Below are positions 55,685 to 64,000 of a stretch of 64,000 nucleotides of DNA, piece by piece (positions within the stretch are counted from its first letter, which is position 1; every line of letters begins with the position of its first letter). The notes under the pieces are model-generated. The model was not told where the DNA came from and searched no databases. It worked only from the letters and a program-made list of their open reading frames with translations. Both the position numbers and the translations under genes were made by a program. Source of the DNA: Paraburkholderia sp. BL23I1N1 (GTDB lineage Bacteria; Pseudomonadota; Gammaproteobacteria; Burkholderiales; Burkholderiaceae); NCBI RefSeq assembly GCF_003610295.1, contig NZ_RAPV01000002.1, positions 248,001 through 312,000 on the forward strand, in the 5' to 3' direction.

Positions 55685-56785
55685 TCAGGTTGGTGCATGC
55701 GCGCCGCTTCGAATCGCGCGGCTATGACGATGTACTTCGTCGACGAGTTCGGCAACGTTTTCAGGCGGCGTGAACTGCGAAATGCCATGGCCGAGATTGA
55801 AGACGTGGCCAGGATGATTCCCGAAGCTGTCGAGCACGGCGCGCGCCTCCATGCGAATCGAAGCCGGCGGCGCAAACAGCACCGAAGGATCGATATTGCC
55901 CTGCAGCGCCACCTTGCTACCCACGCGCTCACGGGCCCGGCTCAGGTTCACGGTCCAGTCGAGACCGACCGCATCCACACCGGTATTGGCGATCTCGTCG
56001 AGCCATAACCCGCCGCCCTTCGTGAAGGTGATCACCGGCACTTTTTCGCCGTCGTGATCGCGTTTCAACTGACTCACGACCTGCTGGATGTACTGCAATG
56101 AGAAGCGCTGGTAGACGCCGTCCGCGAGCGCCCCGCCCCACGTGTCGAAAATCATCACGGCTTGCGCGCCGGCTTCGATCTGCGCATTCAGATAGGCCGC
56201 AACCGACTTCGCGTTGATGTCGAGAATGCGCTGCATCAGGTCTGGGCGCGCGTACAGCATCGATTTGACCGTGCGGAAGTCCGCTGACCCGCCGCCTTCG
56301 ACCATGTAGCACGCGAGTGTCCACGGGCTGCCTGAAAAGCCGATCAGCGGCACACGTTGGCGGCCTTGCGCGTCGGTGAGTGCGGTGCGGATTTCACGCA
56401 CCGCGTCGGTCACGTAGCGCAGCGTGGCGTCGATATCCGGCACCGCGAGGCGCGCTACATCGTCTTCCGTACGCACCGGCCGGGCGAATTTCGGACCCTC
56501 GCCGTTAACGAACTCAAGACCCAGACCCATGGCGTCCGGCACCGTCAGGATGTCGGAGAACAGGATCGCGGCGTCGAGCGGATAGCGATCGAGCGGCTGC
56601 AGCGTGACCTCTGTTGCGTACGCCGGGTTCTTCGCCAGACCGAGGAAACTGCCCGCACGACCTCGCGTGGCGTTGTATTCCGGCAGGTAGCGGCCAGCCT
56701 GCCGCATCAGCCAGATCGGCGTGTAGTCGGTCGGCTGGCGCAGCAGCGCGCGCAGGAAAGTGTCGTTCAGGAGTTTATGGGCCAC
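55685..56785 (-). CDS. hemE: Uroporphyrinogen decarboxylase
   Basis: HemE decarboxylates uroporphyrinogen III to coproporphyrinogen III in heme synthesis. The 366-residue product contains [20 protein letters not shown] (substrate-binding Arg residues), [20 protein letters not shown] with the catalytic Asp, and the C-terminal NLGHGI signature. GTG 56785 gives the usual MAHKLLND start; an upstream TTG at 56806 is in frame but adds atypical residues. No clear Shine-Dalgarno is seen for either start. Confidence 0.95.
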   Translation of the reverse strand: MAHKLLNDTFLRALLRQPTDYTPIWLMRQAGRYLPEYNATRGRAGSFLGLAKNPAYATEVTLQPLDRYPLDAAILFSDILTVPDAMGLGLEFVNGEGPKFARPVRTEDDVARLAVPDIDATLRYVTDAVREIRTALTDAQGRQRVPLIGFSGSPWTLACYMVEGGGSADFRTVKSMLYARPDLMQRILDINAKSVAAYLNAQIEAGAQAVMIFDTWGGALADGVYQRFSLQYIQQVVSQLKRDHDGEKVPVITFTKGGGLWLDEIANTGVDAVGLDWTVNLSRARERVGSKVALQGNIDPSVLFAPPASIRMEARAVLDSFGNHPGHVFNLGHGISQFTPPENVAELVDEVHRHSRAIRSGAHAPT

Positions 56786-57003
56786 GTTGCGTACGACTGA
56801 GGGCAAAGAAGCATTTTACCGGACCCGGCTCGCCATATCGTGCTTGATGCGGGCAATAACGCTCGCGGACCTTGCTGGCGGTCGGCGTCTTTGCTGCCCC
56901 GTGCGGCGTCGTGACTCAGCCAAACGGCCAATGTTCAAGTGCAAATTGCCGGGCTATCATCCGACGGCTTTACCACACAATTACGGGCGACCAAGGAGAA
57001 TCG

Positions 57004-57801
57004 ATGAATAAGGCAGCACTCGCATTGCTCGGCGTTTTGGCCAGTGTTTTGATGCATGCAGGCGTGGCCCAGGCGCAGACCAGCGCCCCTGCCGCGGCGC
57101 CCTCGCGGCTCGACGACATCCTCGCGCGCGGCACGCTGCGCGCCTGTACGACCGGCGACTACAAACCTTATTCGTTTTACAAGGCAGACGGGCAGTTCGA
57201 GGGCATCGATATCGACATGACCGAGTCGCTCGCCAAATCGCTTGGCGTGAAGGCGGAATTCGTCAAGACGTCGTGGCCGAACCTGATGAACGACTTCGTG
57301 GCGAAATGCGATATCGGCGTGGGCGGCGTCTCGCCGACGCTCGAGCGCCAGAAGCGCGCTTTTTTCACCCAGGCGTACATGATCGACGGCAAAACGCCGA
57401 TCGTCCGGTGTGACGACGTCAACAAGTACCAGACCGTGGCGCAGATCGATCAACCGGCAACTCGCGTGATCGTTAATCCGGGCGGCACCAACGAGCGCTT
57501 CGCCAAACAGTATTTCCCGCATGCGAACCTGACCGTCTATCCGGACAACGTGACGATCTTCAAACAGATCCTCGCCGGCAAGGCCGACGTGATGGTGACG
57601 GATGCGTCGGAGACCCTGCTGCAGCAGAAGCTGAATCCGGGTCTTTGCTCGGTGCATCCGGACAAGCCTTTCCAGTATGGTGAGAAGGCCTGGTTGCTGC
57701 CACGCGGCGACGTGGCGTTCCAGCAATACGTCGATCAATGGTTGCACCTTGCGCGAGCAACCGGCGAGTATCAGGCGATCTCGGATAAATGGCTGAAGTA
57801 A
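57004..57801 (+). CDS. pheC: Periplasmic cyclohexadienyl dehydratase PheC
   Basis: A 265-residue exported enzyme that converts prephenate or arogenate to phenylpyruvate or phenylalanine. It uses the binding-protein fold. The signal peptide (ALLGVLASVLMHAGVAQAQ) is followed by LDDILARGTLRACTTGDYKPYSF, VKTSWPNLMNDF, DGKTPIVRCDD, RVIVNPGGTNERFAKQYF and VYPDNVTIFKQILAGKADVM, all strongly like Pseudomonas PheC. ATG 57004 has AAGGAG 7 bases upstream; the frame is open from 56872 but that part is non-coding. An amino-acid-binding protein is the alternative, less likely given the NPGGTNE match. Confidence 0.85.
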   Translation: MNKAALALLGVLASVLMHAGVAQAQTSAPAAAPSRLDDILARGTLRACTTGDYKPYSFYKADGQFEGIDIDMTESLAKSLGVKAEFVKTSWPNLMNDFVAKCDIGVGGVSPTLERQKRAFFTQAYMIDGKTPIVRCDDVNKYQTVAQIDQPATRVIVNPGGTNERFAKQYFPHANLTVYPDNVTIFKQILAGKADVMVTDASETLLQQKLNPGLCSVHPDKPFQYGEKAWLLPRGDVAFQQYVDQWLHLARATGEYQAISDKWLK

Positions 57802-58673
57802 AGACCGGGGGACGTAATCCGCGTCCCGCCACATCCGAAAAGCCAGCCGGATTGATCGATTAATAGGTTCGCATGGCTGGCACAATCATGTAACCAGACC
57901 CCAAGGTGTTAAGCAAAATACGAACAATGCAGTTGAACAGGGGCCACCGCGCCGGCCCCCTTGCGCATCGTTACCGCCTATGTGGGATGTTGCGGCGCAG
58001 CGCACGCACTTGTCCGCGAACGGACGGCGTCGTTACGCCGGAAAAACGCCTGTAACACAACCGATTCGTCTCAAAAAGATGAGCGTGCAACTATTTCATG
58101 CGGAATCGACTGAATGGACTACGCTGCAATATGCTTCTCGGATGGCATCAATCAGGCGTATGAAATTGCCCAATAGTCATAGGTAAAAATTACGTTTAAA
58201 ACGGTTTGAATTGGAAATAAGTCCCGCAACGCCTTATCTGGCGGGCGTTACAACCTGAAACACTTTGTTACCGCGCTCGTAGGTTAATTCGCCCACAATG
58301 CCCTCAACGGTTTCAACACGGATGTGGCTGGGTGCGTGGTGTGAGCGGATACGATGCACTTGCCGGTCGGCGTATGCCGAAGCCCTGTGAAGGGGCATCC
58401 CTGCTGGGGCCGTAGTCGACGCAGGGTCGTCGTCTCAGTTGGTTCCATCTTTGGTCTCCTCGCGCTAACCCCGTAGCGTGTGGTTTTTAGCGGGCTCCAG
58501 GCCCGCTTTTTTTTCGTCTGGTCAAACGTTTGCGCGCTTTCTAGCGGGTCGATTTTGCGGTTTTCCAGCCGCGCGTTTTCCCGCTCGCGGCCACCTTTCA
58601 CAGCAAACGGTTTCCCTCAAAATGTCGGCCGGCGCCACGCGAATCTTCGTGCGGCGCCGAACCCGCATGGCCA
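57802..58673. other. 872-bp interval without a gene; likely small-RNA locus
   Basis: No convincing coding frame. The left part holds GC-rich dyads (for example AGGGGCC/GGCCCCCT near 57940). The middle (58080-58260) is AT-richer. From about 58330 to 58514 there are several stem-forming segments and then a strong plus-strand terminator. The nearest upstream plus gene ends about 700 bases away, so the terminator probably belongs to an independent short transcript. Confidence 0.5.
58489..58514 (+). terminator. Orphan plus-strand intrinsic terminator
   Basis: AGCGGGC, TCCAG loop, GCCCGCT, then seven T residues. No T-run follows on the other strand, so it is directional. Confidence 0.85.
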
Positions 58674-60404
58674 TCAGGCCGTCTTGTTTTCCTGCACCTT
58701 CAATTCACTGATCATCCGTTCACGCATCACAAATTTCTGCACCTTGCCGGTCACCGTCATGGGCAATTCGTCGACGAAGCGGATGTACTTCGGCACCTTG
58801 TAGTGAGCGATCTGGCCTTGACAGAACTGCTGGATTTCCTCGGCTGTGGCCTGCTCTCCTGAACGCAATACGATCCACGCACACACTTCCTCACCGTACT
58901 TCGAGTCGGGCACGCCGAACACCTGCACGCTCTGGATTTTCGGATGGCGGAACAGAAACTCCTCGATCTCACGCGGGTAGATGTTCTCCCCTCCACGAAT
59001 CAGCATGTCCTTCAGGCGGCCGACAATGTTGCAGTAGCCTTCGGCATCGAGCGTCGCCAGATCGCCGGTATGCATCCAGCCGTCGACGATGCTTTCCCGG
59101 GTCTTCGCTTCGTCCCCCCAGTAGCCTTGCATCACCGAATAGCCTTTGGTACATAGCTCGCCGGTTTCCCCCACCGGCACGATATTGCCGAGCGGATCGA
59201 CGATCTTCACTTCCAGGTGTGGCTGGATACGGCCGACTGTCGTGGTGCGCTTGTCGAGCGGGTCGGTAGTCGAACTCTGGAAAGACACCGGGCTCGTTTC
59301 CGTCATGCCATAGGCGATGGTGATCTCGTTCAGATGCATTCTCGAGACGACCTTCTTCATCGTCTCGATCGGGCACGGCGAGCCGGCCATGATGCCCGTG
59401 CGCAGACGCGAGAGGTCGTAGGTGGCGAAGTCCGGATGATCGAGTTCGGCGATGAACATGGTCGGCACGCCGTGCAGCGCGGTGCATTGCTCTTCGGCGA
59501 CGGCTGCGAGCGTTGCAGCCGGATCGAAGCCCTCGCCCGGGAACACCATATTTGCGCCGACCGATACGCACGCCAGCACCGCCAGCACCATGCCGAAGCA
59601 GTGATAGAGCGGGACGGGAATGCACAGGCCGTCCTGCTCCGTTAGACGCATCGCCATCGCGATATAGCGCGCATTGTTGACGACATTGCTATGCGTCAGC
59701 GTCGCGCCCTTCGGATTGCCGGTCGTGCCGCTGGTGAACTGAATGTTGATCGGATCGTGGCAGGATAGTGTCGCGCCGATGGCATCGAGCTTCGCGACGT
59801 CGAGCGTTGCGCGGCCCTGCTCGATCACATCGGAGAAGGTCAGCATGCCGGGCGTTTCCGTGTCGCACATGCGAATCACGCAGCGTAGATCCGGCAAGCG
59901 AGCAGCGTGCAGTTCACCCGGATTGTGCGTCGCGAGTTCCGGCGCGAGCTCCTGCAGCATCTCGAGATACATCGACGTCTTGAAACGCTCGGCCGCGATG
60001 ATCGCCTTGCAGCCGACCTTGTTCAACGCGTACTCGAGTTCCGCGAGCCGGTAGGCCGGATTGATATTGACCAGCACCGCGCCGATACGCGCGGTGGCGA
60101 ACTGCGTGAGCAGCCATTCGACGCGATTCGGCGACCAGATGCCGACGCGATCGCCCTTCACGATGCCGAGCGCGAGAAGCCCGGACGCCAGCACGTCGAC
60201 TTCTTCGGCGAACTCCTTCCATGTCCAGCGAATACGCTGCTCGCGAAACACCACAGCCGGGCGGTCAGGGAAACGCGCCGCAGTGTCGCGCAGAAATTGC
60301 CCGACCGGCGCCTCGCTCAATGGATTTTCGGCCGACCCGCGAACGTATGACAAGCTGTCTTTGGGTTCGATAAGTGCGCCTTCGCCTGACATGTGCGTTG
60401 CCAT
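58674..60404 (-). CDS. Acyl-CoA synthetase (AMP-binding, fatty-acid type)
   Basis: A 576-residue ATP-dependent carboxylate-CoA ligase. It has the AMP-binding motif [18 protein letters not shown], the A5-type [21 protein letters not shown], and the C-terminal catalytic Lys in [13 protein letters not shown] 60404 has GGAG 9 bases upstream. The frame continues to 60614 but without resemblance. Composition and length suggest a medium/long-chain fatty acyl-CoA ligase; exact chain length is unknown. It ends 160 bases from the orphan plus-strand terminator. Confidence 0.9.
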   Translation of the reverse strand: MATHMSGEGALIEPKDSLSYVRGSAENPLSEAPVGQFLRDTAARFPDRPAVVFREQRIRWTWKEFAEEVDVLASGLLALGIVKGDRVGIWSPNRVEWLLTQFATARIGAVLVNINPAYRLAELEYALNKVGCKAIIAAERFKTSMYLEMLQELAPELATHNPGELHAARLPDLRCVIRMCDTETPGMLTFSDVIEQGRATLDVAKLDAIGATLSCHDPINIQFTSGTTGNPKGATLTHSNVVNNARYIAMAMRLTEQDGLCIPVPLYHCFGMVLAVLACVSVGANMVFPGEGFDPAATLAAVAEEQCTALHGVPTMFIAELDHPDFATYDLSRLRTGIMAGSPCPIETMKKVVSRMHLNEITIAYGMTETSPVSFQSSTTDPLDKRTTTVGRIQPHLEVKIVDPLGNIVPVGETGELCTKGYSVMQGYWGDEAKTRESIVDGWMHTGDLATLDAEGYCNIVGRLKDMLIRGGENIYPREIEEFLFRHPKIQSVQVFGVPDSKYGEEVCAWIVLRSGEQATAEEIQQFCQGQIAHYKVPKYIRFVDELPMTVTGKVQKFVMRERMISELKVQENKTA

Positions 60405-60731
60405 GGTGTTGTCTCCGTGAGCGGAAGCTCGCCCCATTGAAATGAGTTTGAAATCGATTGTGCCACCGGCTTGTGTCCGGACGGCATCAAGTGTTACCCG
60501 CAGCGCATCGGTGGATCGCTGCAGCGGCATGCTGTGAACGTGAGTTGCGAGTGTGAGTTGTCGGCCGCGAGCTACGAAACGTACGATTGCACACCGGACG
60601 CCGCAAGCGGCCAACTACCAGCCGTGCTGGCCAAAAAAGGAATTTCGCTTACCTTTCCGTAAACGTCAAGTAGGGGTCAAAAAAAAGCAGCCACGAAGGC
60701 TGCTTTCTCTCTGATACGTAATACGTATTGC
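60405..60731. other. Non-coding interval between acyl-CoA synthetase and atpC
   Basis: Contains the atp operon terminator at 60679-60706. The remaining ~270 bases show no gene and must hold the acyl-CoA synthetase promoter. Confidence 0.6.
60679..60706 (-). terminator. Intrinsic terminator of the atp operon
   Basis: On the minus strand AAAGCAGCC, TTCGT loop, GGCTGCTTT, then a run of T residues, 25 bases after the atpC stop. Confidence 0.9.
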
Positions 60732-61157
60732 CTAGTTCTGACCGCGCAATTTGCGCAGACGCTGGATCGCAGCGAGTTGAGCCGTCGCGTACGCCAGTTC
60801 CGCTTGCGCGGTGGCGTATTCGAGGTTCGAACCCGTGTTTTGCAGCGCTTCTTCCGCACGCTTGCGTGCATCTTCAGCCTTGGCTTCGTCGAGATCCTTG
60901 CCGCGGATTGCCGTGTCGGCAAGAACCGTCACTGCGCCAGGCTGGATTTCGAGGATACCGCCGGCGACGAACACAAACTCTTCTTCGCCGTTTTCAGCTT
61001 CGATGCGCACCGCACCCGGACGAATCCGCGTGATGAGCGGCGTGTGGCCCGGCAGAATGCCGAGTTCACCCGCTTCGCCCGGCAGCGCGACGAACTTCGC
61101 CTGGCCCGAGAAGATCTGCTCTTCCGCACTGACGACGTCTACTTTAATGGTTGCCAT
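60732..61157 (-). CDS. atpC: ATP synthase F1 subunit epsilon
   Basis: A 141-residue central-stalk subunit. The start [20 protein letters not shown], the [17 protein letters not shown] loop and the C-terminal helical hairpin ([20 protein letters not shown]) are standard. ATG 61157 is chosen; the open frame to 61214 is produced by the intergenic repeat, not by the gene. It is the last gene of the operon. Confidence 0.96.
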   Translation of the reverse strand: MATIKVDVVSAEEQIFSGQAKFVALPGEAGELGILPGHTPLITRIRPGAVRIEAENGEEEFVFVAGGILEIQPGAVTVLADTAIRGKDLDEAKAEDARKRAEEALQNTGSNLEYATAQAELAYATAQLAAIQRLRKLRGQN

Positions 61158-61172
61158 ATCGACTCCTGTGGC

Positions 61173-61213
61173 GACCAGAGTTGGCGCTTTAGCGCTTACT
61201 CGGGTCCCCTGCA
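61173..61213. repeat. Intergenic near-palindromic repeat, copy 1 (atpD-atpC)
   Basis: Starts CGACCAGAGTTGGCGCTTTA and continues through GCGCTTACTCGGGTCCC. It is repeated 47 bases later (61220) and again between atpA and atpG (63773). The core is a hairpin-forming AGCGCT-type dyad. Confidence 0.85.
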
Positions 61214-61219
61214 AAGCTC

Positions 61220-61260
61220 GACCAGAGTTGGCGCTTTAGCGCTTACTCCGGTCCCATGCA
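61220..61260. repeat. Intergenic near-palindromic repeat, copy 2 (atpD-atpC)
   Basis: A direct copy of 61173-61213 with minor changes (ACTCCGG for ACTCGGG, CCCATGCAA for CCCCTGCAA). Confidence 0.85.
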
Positions 61261-61360
61261 AGGCTGTTGAGCGTAGTAAGAGGCACCGGTTTTGCGTTCC
61301 AACACCGCTGAGTATCGATACGCGCGAGGCCGGCGGCGCCCGCTTCGTTACACCCGACCT

Positions 61361-62773
<1,413 letters not shown>

Positions 62774-62870
62774 TCAATTCTTCACTCGCGCAAAGGCGCA
62801 GTTTCGATGGGGCCAGCTAGACGGGCGCGCCACGAGGGCGCACACGAAGCGGCGTGCTTGACCGTTACGG

Positions 62871-63755
62871 TCAGACCGCCGCAGCGCCACCGACGATTTC
62901 CGACAGTTCTTTCGTGATCGCGGCCTGACGGCTCTTGTTGTACACAAGCTGCAGTTCGTTGATGACCGTCTTCGCGTTGTCCGAAGCGGCCTTCATTGCG
63001 ACCATGCGTGCCGACTGCTCCGATGCCATGTTTTCCGCGACGGCCTGATAGACCAGCGCTTCGACATAACGCACCAGCAGTTCGTCCACCACTGCCTGTG
63101 CGTCCGGCTCGTAGATGTAGTCCCACTGCGTGCTCGGCGTCGTGCCGTCTTCGTCCTTACGCTCGAACTGGTCCGCCGACAGCGGCAACAGTTGCTCGAT
63201 CACCGGCTCCTGCTTCATCGTATTGACGAAGCGCGTGTACGCGAGGTACACCGCCGAAACCTTGCCTTCCGAGTACAGGTCGAGCTGCACCTTCACCGCG
63301 CCGATCAGCTTTTCCAGATGCGGCGTGTCGCCCAGATGCACGACATTCGACACCACCCTGGCGCGCAGACGGTTCAGGAAACCCAGACCCTTGGTGCCGA
63401 TCGCCGTTGCTTCGATCGTCTTGCCCTGACCTTCCAGTTCCTTGAACTTCTGCAGCGACGCACGCAGCACGTTGGTGTTCATACCACCGCACAACCCTTT
63501 ATCGGTCGTGACGAGGATGATGCCGGCCGTTTTCGCGCCTTCGTTCGACACCATGAACGGGTGACGATACTCCGGGTTCGCACGGCTCATGTGCGCAGCG
63601 ATATCGCGGACCTTGTCGGCATACGGGCGAGCAGCGCGCATGCGCTCCTGAGCGCGGCGCATCTTCGATGCGGCCACCATCTCCATCGCTTTCGTGATCT
63701 TGCGCGTGTTTTGCACGCTCTTGATCTTGCCGCGAATTTCCTTCATTCCAGCCAT
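62871..63755 (-). CDS. atpG: ATP synthase F1 subunit gamma
   Basis: The 294-residue rotor shaft. The N-terminal helix [30 protein letters not shown] in the globular part, and the C-terminal helix [19 protein letters not shown] with [19 protein letters not shown] are standard. It lies between atpA and atpD. Confidence 0.97.
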   Translation of the reverse strand: MAGMKEIRGKIKSVQNTRKITKAMEMVAASKMRRAQERMRAARPYADKVRDIAAHMSRANPEYRHPFMVSNEGAKTAGIILVTTDKGLCGGMNTNVLRASLQKFKELEGQGKTIEATAIGTKGLGFLNRLRARVVSNVVHLGDTPHLEKLIGAVKVQLDLYSEGKVSAVYLAYTRFVNTMKQEPVIEQLLPLSADQFERKDEDGTTPSTQWDYIYEPDAQAVVDELLVRYVEALVYQAVAENMASEQSARMVAMKAASDNAKTVINELQLVYNKSRQAAITKELSEIVGGAAAV

Positions 63756-63772
63756 TGCTTGCTCCTTGTCGG

Positions 63773-63802
63773 CCCGAGTTAGCGCTTTAGCGCTTACTCG
63801 GG
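63773..63802. repeat. Intergenic near-palindromic repeat, copy 3 (atpA-atpG)
   Basis: A 30-bp imperfect palindrome: CCCGAGTTAGCGCT, TT, AGCGCTTACTCGGG, with one mismatch. It shares its core with the two copies at 61173-61260. Confidence 0.85.
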
Positions 63803-63884
63803 TCCCATCGAATCAGCGCGGGTTCAGTTGCCTGCGGCCCGCGCCGCTTCGAGGTCCGTTTATGCCTTGCGGATCACTCGCGGA

Positions 63885-64000
63885 TCAATAAGCGCCGGAC
63901 TTCTTGAAGTCTTTGAGAGCCGTATGCAGCAGGGCTTCGTCGTCCTTCGAGAGTTCCTTGGTATCTTCGATGCGCCTGACCAGGTCAGCGTGGCTCGTCT
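63885..64000 (-). CDS. atpA: ATP synthase F1 subunit alpha (C-terminal end, runs off the window)
   Basis: Only about the last 38 codons are visible. They read [20 protein letters not shown] and end DFKKSGAY, the usual C-terminus of beta-proteobacterial AtpA. It precedes atpG on the minus strand in standard order. Confidence 0.93.
   Translation of the reverse strand, partial: TSHADLVRRIEDTKELSKDDEALLHTALKDFKKSGAY

Noticed and set aside
58284..58601. 105-codon minus-strand frame in the pheC to acyl-CoA synthetase interval
   Set aside because: Lys/Arg/Thr-rich, crosses a strong terminator hairpin and lacks a ribosome-binding site.

Overview
The window is GC-rich chromosomal DNA from a betaproteobacterium of the Burkholderiaceae, most likely Paraburkholderia or Burkholderia. 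The evidence is the gene content and style: an flhDC / mot / che block, a fliC-fliD-fliT block, short H-NS-like proteins with a TWSGRG-type DNA-binding end, a 1313-residue PutA, a PheC-type periplasmic dehydratase, and the gcv and atp operons. The genus is an inference; no rRNA gene is present.

Layout. (1) 1-4.5 kb, minus strand: flhD, flhC, then motA, motB, cheY and the start of cheA. A sigma-28-type promoter lies before motA and a dyad-rich control region before flhD. (2) 5-14.2 kb: single housekeeping and accessory genes (glycosyltransferase, H-NS-like protein, aquaporin, histidine phosphatase, HAD phosphatase, sugar kinase, 3-methyladenine glycosylase, rpsU, aldo/keto reductase). (3) 14.4-22.2 kb: fliC behind a second sigma-28 promoter, fliD, fliT, then a three-gene set (TPR plus O-GlcNAc-transferase-like enzyme, VioA-like aminotransferase, NeuD/PglD-like acyltransferase) that looks like a compact flagellin glycosylation pathway. 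(4) 22.2-28.4 kb: a scarred region with a frameshifted secreted-protein gene, a hexapeptide acetyltransferase, a BamA/TamA-like barrel, a chimeric DUF1254/outer-membrane-barrel remnant and a truncated integrase beside tRNA-Arg(CCG). This looks like the residue of a tRNA-targeted island. (5) 28.6-34.4 kb: diheme cytochrome c, NTF2-like protein, rep helicase, Gfo/Idh/MocA oxidoreductase, lipoprotein. (6) 34.5-44.1 kb: tandem glycine riboswitch, gcvT-gcvH-gcvP, an alginate-lyase-like gene, sdaA and an acetolactate-synthase-like ThDP enzyme. Together gcv and sdaA link glycine to serine and pyruvate. (7) 44.2-45.2 kb: a two-gene module resembling an MqsR/MqsA toxin-antitoxin pair, with a perfect dyad at its promoter. 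(8) 45.3-60.4 kb: a LivK-like binding protein, putA with a 35-bp palindrome carrying GTTGCA elements, a small membrane protein, a Cys-rich protein coupled to a YeiH-type transporter, priA, hemE, pheC, a likely small-RNA locus and an acyl-CoA ligase. (9) 60.7-64 kb: the atpA-G-D-C end of the ATP synthase operon, minus strand, with a near-palindromic repeat in three intergenic positions.

Best leads: the zinc-ribbon/ribbon-helix-helix toxin-antitoxin-like pair and its operator, the integrase-DUF1254 deletion junction at the tRNA gene, the putA palindrome, the paired dyads before flhDC, the atp-operon repeats, and the unassigned 0.87-kb interval ending in a plus-strand terminator. All functional calls come from reading the sequence; no database search was run.
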